DNA of 8,205 nucleotides from Chloroflexota bacterium (GTDB lineage Bacteria > Chloroflexota > Anaerolineae > Aggregatilineales > Phototrophicaceae): assembly GCA_023392115.1 (NCBI GenBank), contig JAEVZT010000572.1, positions 1-8,205 on the forward strand. Direction: 5' to 3'. The notes beneath the pieces were generated by a model. That model was not told the origin of the DNA, searched no databases, and was given only the letters and a program-made list of their open reading frames with translations. A program made the translations under genes and the position numbers. This document shows positions 1-7,765 of the stretch, piece after piece. The first letter of the stretch is position 1; each line of letters starts with the position of its first letter.

Positions 1-1093
1 CCCGCGCCAGCCGATGGAGCAGCTTTCGATTGCCAACCAGCAGCTTGTCGAGATCGCCAAAACGCTGTCGATGAACTGCCGCGTGCTGATCCTCGACGCG
101 CCGACGTCGGCACTGACCGAGCGCGAAGCGGACATCCTGTTCGGGCTGCTGCGGCGTTTAGCGGCGAACGGCACGGGAATCGTCTACATCAGCCACAAGC
201 TGAACGAGATCTTCTCCCTGACCGACAGGATCACCGTCCTGCGCGACGGCAAGTACATTGGCACGAAAATCACGAGCCAGACCACGCCCGCCGAAATCAT
301 CCGCATGATGGTCGGGCGCGAGCTGAGCGACTTCTACCCCCCCAAGAGCGGTGAGCGCGGCGAACCGCTGCTCGAAGTCCGCGACCTGCGCCTGCCCGGA
401 CAAACGGCAGGCAACAGTTTCAAGCTGTACGCCGGTGAAGTCCTCGGCTTCGCCGGGCTGATCGGCTCCGGCAGGTCGGAACTGGCGCGGGCGATCTTCG
501 GCGCTGACGCGAAAGCGGGCGGCGAAATCCTGATCAACGGGCAGCCCGTCGACATCCAGTCGCCGTCACAGGCGATCAAACTCGGGCTTGGCTACCTGCC
601 CGAAGATCGCAAAGCGGCGGGCTTGTTCCTCGACATGGCGGTCAAGCTGAACGTCGAGGCGACGACGCTGAACAAGGTCAGCAGCGGCGGCTTTATCAAC
701 GCGACGAAGGAACGCAGCCTGAGCGAGCGCTACGTCGAGCAGTTGAACATCAGCACGCCGGGGATCGAGCAGGAAGTCCGGCGCTTGAGCGGCGGCAACC
801 AGCAGAAAACGCTCGTCGCCAAGTGGCTTGCCATCGAGCCGAAAATCCTGATCGTCGACGAGCCGACGCGCGGCATCGACGTGGGCGCGAAGCGCGAAAT
901 CCACCACCTGCTGCGGACGCTCGCGCAGAACCACGTCGGCGTCATCATGATCTCGTCGGAACTTCCCGAAATCCTCGGCATGAGCGACCGCGTGCTCGTC
1001 ATGCACGAGGGCGAGATCGTCGGGGAAATCGACGGCGAGCGGGCGAGCGAAGAAGAAATCATGATCTACGCAAGTGGACAACAGGGTAATTAG
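1..1093 (+). CDS. Sugar ABC transporter ATP-binding protein, RbsA/MglA type (5' partial)
   Basis: Double-cassette ATPase that would power a CUT2 sugar importer at the inner face of the membrane. The reading frame is open from base 2, so the gene enters from outside the window. The ATG at 14 is internal: by alignment with the complete paralogue at 4999 about 145 residues are missing, including the first Walker A. Numbering from that Met, the visible part shows the cassette-1 signature (LSIANQQ, 4-10), Walker B LILDAPTSAL (25-34) and H-loop His61. Cassette 2 has a Walker A with Arg instead of Lys (GLIGSGRS, 148-155), signature LSGGNQQK (258-265) and Walker [10 protein letters not shown] (281-289); ISSELPE replaces the His loop. 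The degenerate second cassette is normal for the family. Unusual is Ala29 (GCG, 98-100) where cassette 1 should carry the catalytic Glu. The stop lies 2 nt before the permease start, so the two are probably co-transcribed. Family assignment is secure; the sugar is unknown. Confidence 0.96.
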   Translation, partial: PRQPMEQLSIANQQLVEIAKTLSMNCRVLILDAPTSALTEREADILFGLLRRLAANGTGIVYISHKLNEIFSLTDRITVLRDGKYIGTKITSQTTPAEIIRMMVGRELSDFYPPKSGERGEPLLEVRDLRLPGQTAGNSFKLYAGEVLGFAGLIGSGRSELARAIFGADAKAGGEILINGQPVDIQSPSQAIKLGLGYLPEDRKAAGLFLDMAVKLNVEATTLNKVSSGGFINATKERSLSERYVEQLNISTPGIEQEVRRLSGGNQQKTLVAKWLAIEPKILIVDEPTRGIDVGAKREIHHLLRTLAQNHVGVIMISSELPEILGMSDRVLVMHEGEIVGEIDGERASEEEIMIYASGQQGN

Positions 1094-1095
1094 CC

Positions 1096-2133
1096 ATGCA
1101 AGCAGCAAGTTCCGGTGATCTTCAAGTGAAAACGCGCGGCGGGGGCGTATCCAGCTTTCTGGGCAGGCTGCTGCGGGTGCGCGAGTTCACGCTCATCATC
1201 ATGATCGTCCTCGTCGCGCTCGTGCTTCAGGCACTCACGGGGCGCTTCATCACGACAGCCAACATGAACGCCATCCTGCTTGGCTTCTCGACATCAGCGA
1301 TTATCGTCGTCGGCATGACGGCGGCGCTCGTCTCCGGCGGCTTCGACCTGTCGGTCGGCTCGGTGTTCGCGATGGGCGGCGTCGTCGCGGCGGTCGCGCT
1401 GCGTGCCGACATCCCCGTGCTGCCGTCGATGCTGATCGGCGTGGGAGCGGGGATGCTTGCCGGCTTCATCACCGGCAACGTCATCACGCGCGTAGGCATC
1501 AACCCGTTCATCTCGACGCTTGGCATGATGAGCATCGCGCGCGGCATCGGCTACGCCATCACCGAAGGGTCGCCGCTCGCCAGCCTGCCGAACGAGTTCT
1601 TTGTCTTCGGGCAGGGACAGACATTCGGCATCCCGAACCTGATCATCATCGCCTTCATCGTCCTGCTGATTGGCGACATCCTCATGCGCCGCTCCGCCCT
1701 GTTCCGCCAGATTTACTACGTCGGCGGCAACGAAGACGCGGCGCGCCTGTCGGGGATCAACGTCAACCGCGTCAAGCTCGGCGTCTACACGCTGTCGGGT
1801 CTGCTGGCGGCGTTCGCCGGTGTGCTGTCGGTGTCGCGCTTCACAGTTGCCGATCCGGGCGCGGGCACGGGCGAGGAACTGCGTATCATCGCCGCCTGTA
1901 TCATCGGCGGGTGCAGCTTGCAGGGCGGCAAGGGGACGGTCTTCGGCGGGCTGCTCGGTTTGATCTTCGTCGGCTTCATCAACAACGGTATGGTTCTTCT
2001 GCGCGTGCCTGTCTACTGGCAAACGCTGGCGATGGGCGCCATCCTGCTGCTGGCAGTCGGACTGGATATGTTCAGCCAGCGCTGGCAGCAGCGCGCGCAT
2101 GGGGCAAGGTCGAAATCAAAAGTATCTACTTGA
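1096..2133 (+). CDS. Sugar ABC transporter permease, RbsC type (CUT2, BPD_transp_2 family)
   Basis: Integral membrane permease of the first importer, expected to work as a homodimer with the ATPase just upstream. The 345-residue length is normal for the family. A positively charged N-terminus of about 30 residues is followed by many hydrophobic segments, for example around 31-48, 58-80, 90-102, 111-130, 181-194, 228-247, 264-272, 281-300 and 309-323. Family landmarks are GGFDLSVGS (81-89), GINPFISTLG (134-143), the cytoplasmic coupling-type motif [14 protein letters not shown] (210-223) and a Gly-rich stretch near 270-286. The ATG starts 2 nt after the ATPase stop, with a weak AGGG ribosome-binding site at 1083-1086. 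The last ~18 residues are basic and polar, presumably cytoplasmic. Nothing looks broken. Substrate cannot be read from the permease. Confidence 0.95.
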   Translation: MQAASSGDLQVKTRGGGVSSFLGRLLRVREFTLIIMIVLVALVLQALTGRFITTANMNAILLGFSTSAIIVVGMTAALVSGGFDLSVGSVFAMGGVVAAVALRADIPVLPSMLIGVGAGMLAGFITGNVITRVGINPFISTLGMMSIARGIGYAITEGSPLASLPNEFFVFGQGQTFGIPNLIIIAFIVLLIGDILMRRSALFRQIYYVGGNEDAARLSGINVNRVKLGVYTLSGLLAAFAGVLSVSRFTVADPGAGTGEELRIIAACIIGGCSLQGGKGTVFGGLLGLIFVGFINNGMVLLRVPVYWQTLAMGAILLLAVGLDMFSQRWQQRAHGARSKSKVST

Positions 2134-2135
2134 TC

Positions 2136-2144
2136 GAAGAAAGG
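2136..2144 (+). promoter_or_regulatory. Ribosome-binding site of the Tat binding protein gene
   Basis: The purine run GAAGAAAGG, ending about 8 nt before the ATG at 2152, is a better Shine-Dalgarno than the one in front of the permease. That fits the usual need to make more binding protein than membrane components. It also supports the ATG at 2152 as the true start. Confidence 0.6.
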
Positions 2145-2151
2145 GCTAGCA

Positions 2152-3129
2152 ATGAACCGTAGAGATTTCTTGAAAGCGGGCGGCATGACTGCCGCTGCCG
2201 CGACCCTCTTCCCCGGACTGAAAGCCGTCCGCGCGCAGGAAGGGCAGACCTATTACATGGTCACGTTCGTGTCCGGCATTGACTACTGGAAAGACTGCTA
2301 CCGGGGCATGGAAGACGCCGCGGAAGTGCTTGGCGTCGAAACCGTCTATACCGGCACGCCTGAAAATGACATCACGGCGCAGGTGCGCGTCCTCGAAGAA
2401 GTCATCGGGCAGCAACCTGACGGCATTCTGCTGACGGTCATCAATCCCGACGGCTTGAAGCCGACCATCGACGCGGCGATTGACGCGGGCATCCACGTCG
2501 TCACCTTCGACGCCGACTCGCCGTTGAGCAAGCGCTATTCGTTCGTCGGCACGGGCAACTACTATGCCGGCGTCGTCGCCGCGCGCTTCCTCGGTCCGCT
2601 GGTCGGCTCCGGTCAGGTCGCCATTTCGAGCGTCACCGCGCAGCTGAATCACGTCCAGCGCCGTCAGGGCTTCATCGACACGCTGGCAGCGGAATACCCC
2701 GATGTCACGACCGGCGACGACCTGATCGTCGACAACGAAAACAACTCGCAGATCGCCGCTCAGACGATGTCGGCGCTGCTGCAAGCCAACCCCGACATCA
2801 AGGGCGTGTTCGCCACCGACGCGAGCGGCGGCGTGGGCGTCGCGCAGGCGCTGCGCGAAGCCGGGCTGTCAATCCCGACGATCGCCTTTGACTACGACGA
2901 AGGCACGCTCGACCTGATCGACAGCGGACAGCTCACGGGCACGCTGGCGCAGGGCACGTGGCAGATGGGCTTCTGGGGCACGCAGATGCTCTATGCCGTC
3001 CGCAACGGCTTGATCCAGTCGGTGTCTGACTGGCAGGCGGCGGGAATTTCGCCGCTGCCGCCGAATGTCGATACCGGCGTCGTCGTCATCACCGCCGACA
3101 ACAGCCAGTACTGGCGCGCGTCGGAATAA
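2152..3129 (+). CDS. Tat-exported sugar ABC transporter substrate-binding protein (Peripla_BP_4-like)
   Basis: Extracytoplasmic solute-binding protein, 325 residues, that should capture the sugar for the first importer. The N-terminus is a textbook twin-arginine signal: RRDFLK at residues 3-8, a mild hydrophobic stretch (about 9-22), and a likely cleavage site after Ala28 (VRA/QE). There is no lipobox Cys. The mature part reads as the two-lobed type I periplasmic-binding fold: a first strand at 34-40, TFDADSP (118-124, with Asp residues at the place where sugar-binding relatives contact the ligand), VGTGNYYAG (132-140), RRQGF (170-174), VFATDASGGVGVAQAL (219-234) and FDYDEGTLDLI (246-256). 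It is third in an ATPase-permease-binding protein operon, 18 nt after the permease. A terminator follows. The ligand is unknown; the Asp-rich strand end suggests a polyhydroxylated monosaccharide, which is inference. Confidence 0.94.
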   Translation: MNRRDFLKAGGMTAAAATLFPGLKAVRAQEGQTYYMVTFVSGIDYWKDCYRGMEDAAEVLGVETVYTGTPENDITAQVRVLEEVIGQQPDGILLTVINPDGLKPTIDAAIDAGIHVVTFDADSPLSKRYSFVGTGNYYAGVVAARFLGPLVGSGQVAISSVTAQLNHVQRRQGFIDTLAAEYPDVTTGDDLIVDNENNSQIAAQTMSALLQANPDIKGVFATDASGGVGVAQALREAGLSIPTIAFDYDEGTLDLIDSGQLTGTLAQGTWQMGFWGTQMLYAVRNGLIQSVSDWQAAGISPLPPNVDTGVVVITADNSQYWRASE

Positions 3130-3142
3130 CGCAGGTATGACT

Positions 3143-3177
3143 GGGCGGCTGCCAGATGGTCGCCGCCCTCTTTTCTT
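3143..3177 (+). terminator. Intrinsic terminator after the first importer operon
   Basis: A perfect 7-bp GC stem, GGGCGGC (3143-3149) with GCCGCCC (3162-3168), encloses a 12-nt loop that may pair further (CC with GG). It is followed at once by TCTTTTCTT (3169-3177). This is a standard Rho-independent terminator, 13 nt past the binding-protein stop. The next start codon is only 28 nt after the T-run, so the isomerase must be reached by read-through or by a promoter inside or near this element. Confidence 0.8.
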
Positions 3178-3192
3178 GAACGCGCATTGTAT

Positions 3193-3196
3193 AGGA
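3193..3196 (+). promoter_or_regulatory. Ribosome-binding site that fixes the isomerase start
   Basis: AGGA lies 8 nt before the ATG at 3205. The frame could also begin at a TTG at 3187, but that codon lies upstream of this site and has no purine-rich site of its own, so 3205 is preferred. Confidence 0.6.
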
Positions 3197-3204
3197 ACGC
3201 AAAC

Positions 3205-4668
<1,464 letters not shown>

Positions 4669-4673
4669 AAAAC

Positions 4674-4727
4674 ACCCCCTCCCCAACCCTCATCGTAAGC
4701 ATTGTGGCGCGGGCGGGGAGAGGGGGT
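4674..4727. repeat. Long hairpin with C-rich/G-rich arms
   Basis: ACCCCCT (4674-4680) pairs with AGGGGGT (4721-4727), and CCCC (4681-4684) pairs with GGGG (4715-4718). An AG bulge at 4719-4720 interrupts the right arm and the loop is 30 nt. It begins 5 nt after the isomerase stop codon and could protect the 3' end of that mRNA, but it lacks the T-run of an intrinsic terminator. Confidence 0.6.
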
Positions 4728-4744
4728 AACACCTGCTGCGCCGC

Positions 4745-4763
4745 CCGACGCTCAAAGCGTCGG
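4745..4763. repeat. Perfect 8-bp palindromic hairpin, CAA loop
   Basis: CCGACGCT (4745-4752) and AGCGTCGG (4756-4763) surround the loop CAA. The core GCTCAAAGC is the reverse complement of the core of the hairpin at 4834-4856, while the outer arm bases differ. Confidence 0.75.
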
Positions 4764-4770
4764 ACTAGAG

Positions 4771-4793
4771 AAAAAAGCCCCGTGAACGGGGCT
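4771..4793 (-). terminator. Terminator-like hairpin read on the minus strand
   Basis: AGCCCCG (4776-4782) and CGGGGCT (4787-4793) form a 7-bp stem with a TGAA loop. On the minus strand the stem is followed by six T (4776-4771, the first being paired). The shape is that of an intrinsic terminator for leftward transcription. No minus-strand gene is visible to its right, so it may simply be part of the repeat module, or may block antisense transcripts into the isomerase. Confidence 0.5.
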
Positions 4794-4797
4794 GAAC

Positions 4798-4815
4798 AGC
4801 CCGCTTCAGCGGGCT
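4798..4815. repeat. Perfect 7-bp hairpin, TTCA loop
   Basis: AGCCCGC (4798-4804) and GCGGGCT (4809-4815) flank TTCA. It lies 4 nt from the hairpin at 4776-4793 and is its inverted partner: the reverse complement has the TGAA loop and a stem differing by a swapped C/G pair. Confidence 0.7.
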
Positions 4816-4833
4816 TACAGGGAATTTGAGCTT

Positions 4834-4856
4834 GCCGGAGGCTTTGAGCCTCCGGC
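4834..4856. repeat. Perfect 10-bp palindromic hairpin, TTG loop
   Basis: GCCGGAGGCT (4834-4843) pairs exactly with AGCCTCCGGC (4847-4856) around TTG. It is the strongest stem in the window and the inverted counterpart of the hairpin at 4745-4763. Confidence 0.75.
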
Positions 4857-4896
4857 GAATGACTCCGCCTCGATATTCGCGGCAACCAAAGGTTGC
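4855..4896. repeat. Two further small inverted repeats in the right half of the block
   Basis: GCGAAT (4855-4860) pairs with ATTCGC (4875-4880) over a 14-nt loop, and GCAACC (4882-4887) pairs with GGTTGC (4891-4896) around AAA. Neither has an obvious partner in the left half, so the symmetry of the block is imperfect here. Confidence 0.5.
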
Positions 4897-4930
4897 ACGG
4901 GGTTGGGGGTGAGGGGTCAAACAGCGGCAT

Positions 4931-4959
4931 TTGCCCATCCCGAACAGACGGGCTATTCT
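4931..4959 (+). promoter_or_regulatory. Candidate sigma-70-type promoter for the second importer
   Basis: TTGCCC (4931-4936, four of six matches to TTGACA) and TATTCT (4954-4959, four of six to TATAAT) are separated by 17 nt, the ideal spacing. They sit about 40 nt before the GTG start in the only AT-richer stretch of the interval. Short inverted repeats (GCCC at 4933-4936 with GGGC at 4950-4953) lie within it and might serve an operator, which is speculative. Promoter calls by eye are unreliable in GC-rich genomes. Confidence 0.35.
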
Positions 4960-4998
4960 CAGATTATTAGGGCACTTAGCTTTAGGAAACAAGAGAAC

Positions 4999-6561
4999 GT
5001 GACGGACAACGGTTCGACCAACCGCAGCCCCGATCAAGCCCCCCTTCTGGAAATGCGTGGCATTCACAAGCGATTTCCCGGCGTCGCCGCGCTGTCGAAC
5101 GTCGACTTCGACGTGCATCGCGGCGAAGTTCACGCGCTGGTCGGCGATAACGGCGCGGGCAAATCGACGCTGATGAAAATCCTGTCGGGCGTCTATACCC
5201 GCGACGCCGGGCAGATCATCTTCAAGGGGCAGCCAGTCACCTTCACCAACCCGCGTCAGGCACAGGTCGCGGGCATCACCACGATTTATCAGGAACTCAA
5301 CCAGATACCGCAGCTTTCCGTGACCGAAAACATCTTCCTCGGCAGCGAGATCGAGCGTGGACCGCTGATCAACTGGGCAGAGATGCACCGGCAGGCGGCA
5401 CAGCTCCTCGCCAAGCTCCACCTGAACATCGACCCGCGCGTCATGCTGAGCACGCTCGGCGTCGCCCAGCAGCAGATGGTCGAAATCGCCAAGGCGCTCC
5501 ATCACCGCTCGGACGTTATCATTATGGACGAGCCGACTGCCGCCTTGAGCGTCCGCGAAATCGAAGACCTGTTCAGCATCATCCGCGAGCTGAAATCGCA
5601 GGACGTTGCCATCATCTACATCAGCCACCACCTCGAAGAAACCTTCGAGGTCAGCGACAGGATCACCGTCCTACGCGACGGGCGGCACATCGCCACGCGC
5701 GACACGTCTACGCTGAATATCGATCAGCTTATCCGGCTGATGGTCGGGCGCGACCTGTCGGAGAAATTCCCCAAAGAGATCGCCCCGCGCGGCGCGGAAG
5801 TCCTGCGCGTTGAAGGGCTGACGCGCGGCGATCGCCTGCAAGACATCAGCTTCTCAGCTTACGCGGGCGAAGTCCTCGGCATTGCCGGGTTGGTTGGCGC
5901 GGGGCGCACCGAGCTTGTCCGCGCGATCTTCGGCGCTGACCCGATCGACGGCGGCAGGTTCTATGTCGACGGTAAGCCGGTGACGATCCACAATCCACGC
6001 GACGCTATCCGTCACGGCATCGCCCTGCTAACCGAAGACCGCAAGCAGCAGGGGCTTGTCCTACAGATGTCCGTGCGCGAGAACATCACCCTGCCGGTGC
6101 TCAAGCGGCTGACGCGCAGCCCGCTGACCAACCGGCGCAAAGAGGCGGAGCTGGCGCAGACGTTCATCGAGAACATCGCCATCAAGACGCCGAGCCAGAA
6201 CCAGCAGGCGATGAATCTGTCGGGCGGCAATCAGCAGAAAGTCGTCCTCAGCAAGTGGATGGCGACCCAACCGCGCGTGTTGATCTTCGACGAACCGACG
6301 CGCGGCATCGACGTCGGCGCGAAGGTTGAAATCTACAGGCTGATCAACCAGCTCGCGCAGCAGGGCGTCGCCATCCTCATGATCAGCTCGGAACTGCCGG
6401 AAATCCTCGGCATGAGCGACCGGATCATGGTCATTCACGAAGGGCGCGTCACCGGTTTCCTCAATCGAGACGAGGCGACCGAGGAGCGCATCATGGAATA
6501 CGCCACCGGAACGCAGGATCAAACACGCGTGCAGGTAGAGATCGGAAGCATGAATGAGTGA
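4999..6561 (+). CDS. Sugar ABC transporter ATP-binding protein, RbsA/MglA type (complete)
   Basis: Complete double-cassette ATPase of the second importer, 520 residues with the GTG start. I chose 4999 because AGGA/AAGAG purines (4984-4995) precede it. A longer frame from a TTG at 4903 would translate the G-rich repeat, and an ATG at 5053 would cut into the first strand of the domain. Cassette 1 is canonical: Walker [10 protein letters not shown] (49-57, Lys55), Q-loop IYQE, signature LGVAQQQ (153-159), Walker B MDEPTAAL with Asp177 and Glu178, and His210. Cassette 2 is degenerate in the family manner: Walker A GLVGAGRT with Arg303 in place of Lys, signature LSGGNQQK (407-414), Walker [10 protein letters not shown] with Asp431 and Glu432, and ISSELPE in place of the His loop. 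Unlike the ATPase at the window start, its first catalytic Glu is intact. It overlaps the permease by 8 nt, so translation is probably coupled. Confidence 0.96.
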   Translation: MTDNGSTNRSPDQAPLLEMRGIHKRFPGVAALSNVDFDVHRGEVHALVGDNGAGKSTLMKILSGVYTRDAGQIIFKGQPVTFTNPRQAQVAGITTIYQELNQIPQLSVTENIFLGSEIERGPLINWAEMHRQAAQLLAKLHLNIDPRVMLSTLGVAQQQMVEIAKALHHRSDVIIMDEPTAALSVREIEDLFSIIRELKSQDVAIIYISHHLEETFEVSDRITVLRDGRHIATRDTSTLNIDQLIRLMVGRDLSEKFPKEIAPRGAEVLRVEGLTRGDRLQDISFSAYAGEVLGIAGLVGAGRTELVRAIFGADPIDGGRFYVDGKPVTIHNPRDAIRHGIALLTEDRKQQGLVLQMSVRENITLPVLKRLTRSPLTNRRKEAELAQTFIENIAIKTPSQNQQAMNLSGGNQQKVVLSKWMATQPRVLIFDEPTRGIDVGAKVEIYRLINQLAQQGVAILMISSELPEILGMSDRIMVIHEGRVTGFLNRDEATEERIMEYATGTQDQTRVQVEIGSMNE

Positions 6562-7654
6562 ACGCGCGATCTCCGTCGAACGCCCGCGCCCGCAGGCGGG
6601 GCAGGTCATCCGCAGGCTGATCGTCGAGAGCGGACCGCTGCTGGTCTTGCTGGCGCTGATCGCCTTCATGTGGATCACGACGCCGCGTTTTCGTTCGTCG
6701 ACAAGCCTCGCGCTGCTCGGGCTTGAGGCGGCGGCGCTCGGCATCGTCGCGGCGGGGCAAACTTACGTCATCCTGACCGGCGGCATTGACCTCTCGGTTG
6801 AGGCGATGGTCAGTTTCAGCGGCGTCATCGCGGCGATCCTGATCGCCGGCTCGAACGTCGCCGGAGGGCAGATCGCCGGGGGGATGCCCGCCATCGTGGC
6901 GATCCTGATCGCGCTTGGCAGCGGCTTACTGATCGGCTTGCTGCAAGGCGTGATCATCACGGCATTCAAGATAAACCCGTTCATCGTGACACTAGGCGCG
7001 CGCAGCATCTTGCTCGGCGTGTCGCTGGTCATCACCAACGGCGCGGGGATCAACATCCGCAAGGATGACTTCCTGAACTTCGTCACTGGCAGCATCCCCG
7101 TCCCGTTCAACCTGATCACCATCCCGAACCCGCGCACAGGGAATCCCGAACCGTTCACGATCCCGATGCTGCTTGTGATCGCCGTCATCATCTACGCCAT
7201 CTCGTGGGTCATTCTGCGCCACACCAAATTCGGGCGCTACACCTATGCCCTCGGCGGCAATGAAACGGCGGCGCGGCTGTCGGGCATCAACGTCAACTTG
7301 ACCAAGATCATGATTTACGGCATCAGCAGCCTGCTGGCAGCGGTCGCGGGCGTGCTGGTGATGGCGCGACTCGTGTCGGGCGCGTATCAGAACGGCACGA
7401 ACATGACGCTCAACTCGGTCGCGGCGGTCGTCATCGGTGGGACGGCGCTGACAGGCGGCACGGGCGGCATCTGGGGGACGCTCGTTGGCGTGTTCATCAT
7501 CCGCCTCGTCGAACAGGCGCTCGTCTACCTGAGCGTGCCGTCAACCGCGAAGGAAATCGTTATCGGCGCGATTATCATCCTCGCCGTCGCCCTTGACGTC
7601 ATGCGGCGCGGCGAGATCAAGTGGCTGCGACTGCGCCGGGGAACTGCGGAATAG
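6554..7654 (+). CDS. Sugar ABC transporter permease, RbsC type (second importer)
   Basis: Membrane permease of the second importer, 366 residues. The start is ATGAGTGAACGC inside the end of the ATPase gene (8-nt overlap). Hydrophobic segments fall near 26-41, 52-75, 86-100, 111-137, 145-161, 202-221, 252-272, 286-297, 305-325 and 335-350. Family landmarks are GGIDLSVEA (76-84), [10 protein letters not shown] (141-150) and [14 protein letters not shown] (234-247), the last nearly identical to that of the first permease. It carries an insert of about 20 residues around 180-203, rich in Pro and Asn, which probably forms an external loop and accounts for its greater length than the first permease. 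Glu83 replaces the Gly usually seen in the DLSVG motif. The substrate is unknown. Confidence 0.95.
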   Translation: MSERAISVERPRPQAGQVIRRLIVESGPLLVLLALIAFMWITTPRFRSSTSLALLGLEAAALGIVAAGQTYVILTGGIDLSVEAMVSFSGVIAAILIAGSNVAGGQIAGGMPAIVAILIALGSGLLIGLLQGVIITAFKINPFIVTLGARSILLGVSLVITNGAGINIRKDDFLNFVTGSIPVPFNLITIPNPRTGNPEPFTIPMLLVIAVIIYAISWVILRHTKFGRYTYALGGNETAARLSGINVNLTKIMIYGISSLLAAVAGVLVMARLVSGAYQNGTNMTLNSVAAVVIGGTALTGGTGGIWGTLVGVFIIRLVEQALVYLSVPSTAKEIVIGAIIILAVALDVMRRGEIKWLRLRRGTAE

Positions 7655-7765
7655 GTTTTTGGACAGGCGATCCATCAGGGTGAGGACTCCCCTGATCAAT
7701 TTATGCTTGCCGGCGAGACGGGATCGAGGCACTCGACCGGCGCTATTTGATGGAGGATTGTTTGT
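7655..7765 (+). promoter_or_regulatory. Permease/binding-protein spacer with two hairpins
   Basis: This 111-nt spacer is the largest gap inside the second operon. ATCAGGG (7674-7680) pairs with CCCTGAT (7690-7696) over 9 nt and is followed by CAATTT, too weak for a confident terminator. A second stem pairs CCGG-CGAG (7710-7717) with CTCG-A-CCGG (7732-7740), with one bulged A. An alternative small stem, TCGAG/CTCGA (7724-7736), excludes it. Such hairpins before a binding-protein gene can set its mRNA level relative to the membrane genes. The role here is inferred. Confidence 0.4.
7752..7756 (+). promoter_or_regulatory. Strong ribosome-binding site of the second binding protein
   Basis: GGAGG ends 9 nt before the ATG at 7766. 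It is the best Shine-Dalgarno in the window and fixes this start. Strong initiation suits a binding protein that must exceed its transporter in number. Confidence 0.75.

Larger units (their letters stand above)
4674..4919. repeat. Mirror-symmetric hairpin repeat block (two modules head to head)
   Basis: Motifs read outward from a centre near 4796 appear in the same order on both sides. First comes a 7-bp hairpin with a TGAA or TTCA loop (4776-4793 and 4798-4815). Next is a hairpin with the core GCTCAAAGC or its complement GCTTTGAGC (4745-4763 and 4834-4856). Last is an outer tract, C-rich on the left (4675-4690) and G-rich on the right (4899-4918), of CCCCTCACCCCCAACCCC type. Hairpin arms differ between the halves while loops and order are kept, as in two diverged copies of one element in inverted orientation. 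This may be a non-autonomous mobile or REP-like repeat. The copy number elsewhere in the genome cannot be seen here. Confidence 0.65.
4669..4998. other. Non-coding interval between isomerase and second importer
   Basis: This 330-nt stretch holds no credible gene. Its first three quarters (about 4674-4919) are a dense set of hairpins bounded by a C-rich and a G-rich end. The remainder (4920-4998) is more AT-rich and carries a candidate promoter and the leader of the next ATPase gene. No clear + strand intrinsic terminator was found after the isomerase, since none of the hairpins is followed by a T-run on that strand. Confidence 0.8.

Noticed and set aside
566..2100. Minus-strand frames opposite the first ATPase and permease (180 and 268 codons)
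   Set aside because: Composition is dominated by Arg, Asp, His, Ala and Gln with no domains. They are antisense shadows of real genes.
3187..3204. TTG start six codons upstream for the isomerase
   Set aside because: The AGGA ribosome-binding site lies downstream of this TTG and is correctly placed for the ATG at 3205.
4899..4918. G-quadruplex in the G-rich end of the repeat block
   Set aside because: Only three runs of four or more G are present, short of the four runs needed for a standard intramolecular quadruplex. The same holds for the G-runs at 4711-4726.
4674..4919. CRISPR array
   Set aside because: There are repeated hairpins but no identical direct repeats separated by uniform spacers. 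Units are inverted and diverged, and no cas gene is nearby.
4903..4998. N-terminal extension of the second ATPase from a TTG codon
   Set aside because: It would add 32 residues translated from the G-rich repeat and the candidate promoter region. Family members start near the GTG at 4999, which has purine-rich sequence before it.
4669..4998. tRNA, riboswitch or other known structured RNA in the intergenic interval
   Set aside because: No cloverleaf, no TTCGA-type T-loop in context and no riboswitch core that I recognise. The hairpins fit a repeat element better.
4765..5631. Minus-strand frame of 288 codons running from the second ATPase into the repeat block
   Set aside because: It is antisense to well-conserved cassette motifs, crosses the hairpin repeats and shows no protein family features.
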